Of a stretch of DNA of 64,000 nucleotides, positions 61,744 to 64,000 are shown piece after piece. A program made the translations under genes and the position numbers. The notes under the pieces are model-generated. The model saw only the letters and a list, made by a program, of their open reading frames with translations, searched no databases and was not told where the DNA came from. The DNA is from Trebouxia sp. TZW2008 (taxonomy: Eukaryota > Chlorophyta > Trebouxiophyceae > Trebouxiales > Trebouxiaceae), in contig BDIU01000219.1 in the NCBI GenBank assembly GCA_002118135.1, forward strand, positions 125,243 to 189,242, given 5' to 3'. Position 1 is the stretch's first letter; the number at the start of each line of letters is the position of its first letter.

Positions 61744-64000
61744 CTAGGAGGCTGCTGTCGACAACGAAAAGCCACCGCCCACAAACTTGGGCATACTATC
61801 AGGCGGCGCTGCGCCCCCAACAGCTGCTATCAAACTTTGTGGTTTTAGGCTTCTGTCTCTCTCCATCTGCAACTGTTCTCGCCTCCTCTGCTCCAAGTAC
61901 TTACGCTTCATGTCGTTCAGATCCCTGGTCAGGCGCTCTATCTGGTACTTGTACTCGTTCACTTGCGCCTGATACATGTTCAGCTCACTGGCCATTGCCT
62001 TCATCTGCTTCGTCTTCTCTCGCAAGTTTGCCTGCATGCAGTTGATAAGCATTTGCACAACTGTGCCCGGTGGATGCACATCTACCACTGCATCTGCTGC
62101 GCGGCAAATACCGTCACTTAGTACAAAACAAAGATTCCTCTTGCCTTGACTGCGGGTTAAATCCAGCCAAAACAGTACAATATGCAGCAACAGTCCTGCT
62201 GGACAGAGGGTAGTTGACACAACGTTTGTCATGCAAACCTGTGTTGCTATGTCCTCCCCTGCATGACCTCACACTTTGACCACTCAATGGAACAGGCGCT
62301 AGGGAGATGCGACTGACCTGGTAAATGCTGAGCTGCTCAGCCACCTCAGGGCCAGGCTGGCGAGCCAGAATGTTCTTCAGCTCCACATACAGCTTCTCCT
62401 TTTCTTGGATGAGCAAGTCAGCCTCCACCACTTCCTCAGTCTTTGCTATCAACCGCTTTTGCAGCGTCTGCACCTTCTGAATCATCTCATATGCCGACGG
62501 GTCACTGCCCTCCAGCTTCCGCCACCTGGATCAGAGCAGAGATTAGTTTAATGATCAGCAAGTGACGATATGGGAATGTTCCGCCCTCCCAGCAGCACTG
62601 AGATGCATCAAAACCCAAGCACTCGTCAGCACAGACCATGTTGCATGCTGCCCTCCAGCTTCTGCCATCTAATACAGGACAGACATTCTGAAAACTGCTA
62701 AGGCAGCTTTGTGCTGGTGGGCTGCAGTCACTTGACTTCTGCAATTCTGAAGTGGGCAAATGCTGAATTGCTGATACCCAATTTGCGACCTGTTATTGTT
62801 GCAATGATCTGGACTGGTGACTGTCAGGCGTCGGGTGATGGAGACATCTGCGTTATGCAAAGCGTCTCAGCTTACAAACAGCATCTGTGGACCACTGGCT
62901 ACTCAGGCAGTTGGTCACAGACATTTCTGCTTGTTCATTGACCGTGAGAGCGTAAAAAGGGGAGGGGGGCAGGTTGTCAATTGCAGGCTGGCTCCAGAAA
63001 AATGAGGCTTGACACAGTGCGGCACTTGTTGACATCGAGACACTTCTCCAGCTCTTATAGAGAAGCTTGACCTTGAGCTTGCGCTAAGAAGTCAGCAAAA
63101 TCTCAGCACAGAATTGGAGCCAAGCTGTCAAATCAAGCTGGTCGGCAGCTCAGGCCCTCGCTTAGTGATAAGGGCAATATGAAGCATACCTATGGACATT
63201 GAGAGGGTTCTCCAGCTCCTCGGAGAGGGCCTTGACCTTGGTGCGCTCCTGCAGCAGCTCGCGCCCCAGGCAGTGCACCTCGTGCTTCAGGATGTCGATA
63301 TTGGCAACGCTGTTCTTTAAGATGTGCAGCTCCCGCCTTGACTCTCCCAGCTTCAGCTTCAGCAGCCGCAGCTCATTCAACCTGCAACATCAGGCCTGAC
63401 ATCATTGGCATCATTATGATAACCAGCGCAATGGCACCCAATATGATCCAGTCAAGATGCTGATGGAACCATTTGTCAGAAGCCGCGTTAACTCATTCAG
63501 CTTCAGCTTCAGCAGCCGCAGCTCATGATTTGAGACAAGTATAACAGAGTCTGAGGTCTTTTCATGAAGAAAGCTTTAGAACAAGAGACTGAGACCAAGT
63601 TGGAGACTCAACTGTCCCTGTACTACAGCTGGCCCGTGTTCAGTGTGCTCTGCTGAACCTTGATCTTCTCATACAGCACCTAGCAGGGTCATGGAACCTC
63701 ACTAGCAACAAAGCCATCAAATCAATCAATGGTGTCCAGGTTTTCAAGTGAAGGGAGTTGTGAGAAGATGAGAGACTGACCTGTCCCTATACTGCAGCTG
63801 CCCCTTGTTCAGTGTGCTCTGCTGGATCTTGATCTTCTCATACAGCAGTGCCAGCTCGTCATTACGCCGTATTAGCTGCGTACCCAGAATGTCCCTCTCC
63901 CCAATCACAATGTCATACTCCTTCTTCTGCCTCAATTGCTCCTGCGACACGCCAGTCCAAGACCATACAAACTTGTTCTAAAGGACAGCAGCAGTGGCAT
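61744..64000 (-). CDS. CFAP58: CFAP58 cilia/flagella coiled-coil protein, C-terminal part
   Basis: Axoneme-associated coiled-coil protein needed for motile cilia. The gene runs off the right edge, so the N-terminal part is missing. Minus-strand exons: 63941-63781, 63381-63190, 62525-62318, 62031-61744; phases agree. Diagnostic segments: ERDILGTQLIRRNDELALLY, EKIKIQQSTLNKG, NVHR-WRKLEGSDPSAYEMIQ, RLIAKTEEVVEADLLIQEKE, LYVELKNILARQPGPEVAEQ, SELNMYQAQVNEYKYQIERL, and a C-terminus FVGGGFSLSTAAS like the FTGGGFPLR end of animal CFAP58. Nearly all is heptad-type coiled coil. Its presence implies cilia at some stage or a recent loss. Two upstream exons and the exon at 62525 have partial copies. Confidence 0.94.
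62638..62682 (-). repeat. Copy of a CFAP58 exon start
   Basis: The minus strand reads TTAGATGGCAGAAGCTGGAG encoding RWQKLEGS, repeating the RWRKLEGS junction of the exon starting at 62525. Confidence 0.8.
63487..63690 (-). repeat. Copies of two CFAP58 exon parts
   Basis: 63487-63527 repeats the start of exon 63381-63190 (ELRLLKLKLNE-like). 63605-63690 repeats the end of exon 63941-63781 (YEKIKVQQSTLNTGQL-like, then GTACAGGGACAG). Both lie in the intron between the two exons. Confidence 0.85.

Overview
The window is nuclear DNA from a eukaryote, most likely a green alga. Genes are broken into 2 to 11 exons by GT-AG introns whose acceptors are nearly always TGCAG with little pyrimidine tract. 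The gene content mixes plant-type families (chloroplast-type ribose-5-phosphate isomerase, RWA-type O-acetyltransferase, plant-like PP2C) with a cilium protein (CFAP58). That combination fits a chlorophyte that keeps, or descends from, a flagellated stage; the class is not settled. No prokaryotic operon, plasmid, phage, CRISPR or tRNA/rRNA feature was seen. Exon borders below come from reading frame, splice-site phase and protein family match, without RNA evidence.

Layout: RPI (-, 151-3331) / PP2C (+, 3751-9024) / unrecognised gene A (-, 9952-13213) / signal peptide peptidase (+, 13708-19017) / RWA O-acetyltransferase (-, 20187-26365) / EMC6 (+, 27208-27805) / 7-dehydrocholesterol reductase (+, 29369-36724) / inward-rectifier K+ channel (+, 37565-40626) / unrecognised gene B (-, 41190-44522) / IMP dehydrogenase (+, 44776-52034) / glutaredoxin (-, 53425-53819) / cytochrome-b5 domain protein (+, 54171-55395) / coatomer delta (+, 56175-61223) / CFAP58, C-terminal part (-, 61744-64000). 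Most neighbours form head-to-head pairs with short, CpG-rich spacers, or tail-to-tail pairs. Several products act in the ER/Golgi membrane system (SPP, RWA, EMC6, DHCR7, delta-COP), but nothing shows that the cluster is functional.

The standout feature is that most of the long genes carry diverged tandem copies of their own exons, or of one exon-intron junction, inside the adjoining intron. The copies range from nearly intact (SPP GxGD exon, DHCR7 exon 6, RWA exon 6) to heavily decayed, and the IMPDH exon-4 acceptor has expanded into a minisatellite. Two dispersed repeat families also sit in the introns: a ~175-bp TA-CAGT...ACTG-TA element resembling a Tc1/mariner MITE, and a family sharing a ~60-bp core. 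The window looks like a snapshot of intron growth by local exon duplication plus small-element insertion, on a CpG-poor background with CpG-rich promoters.
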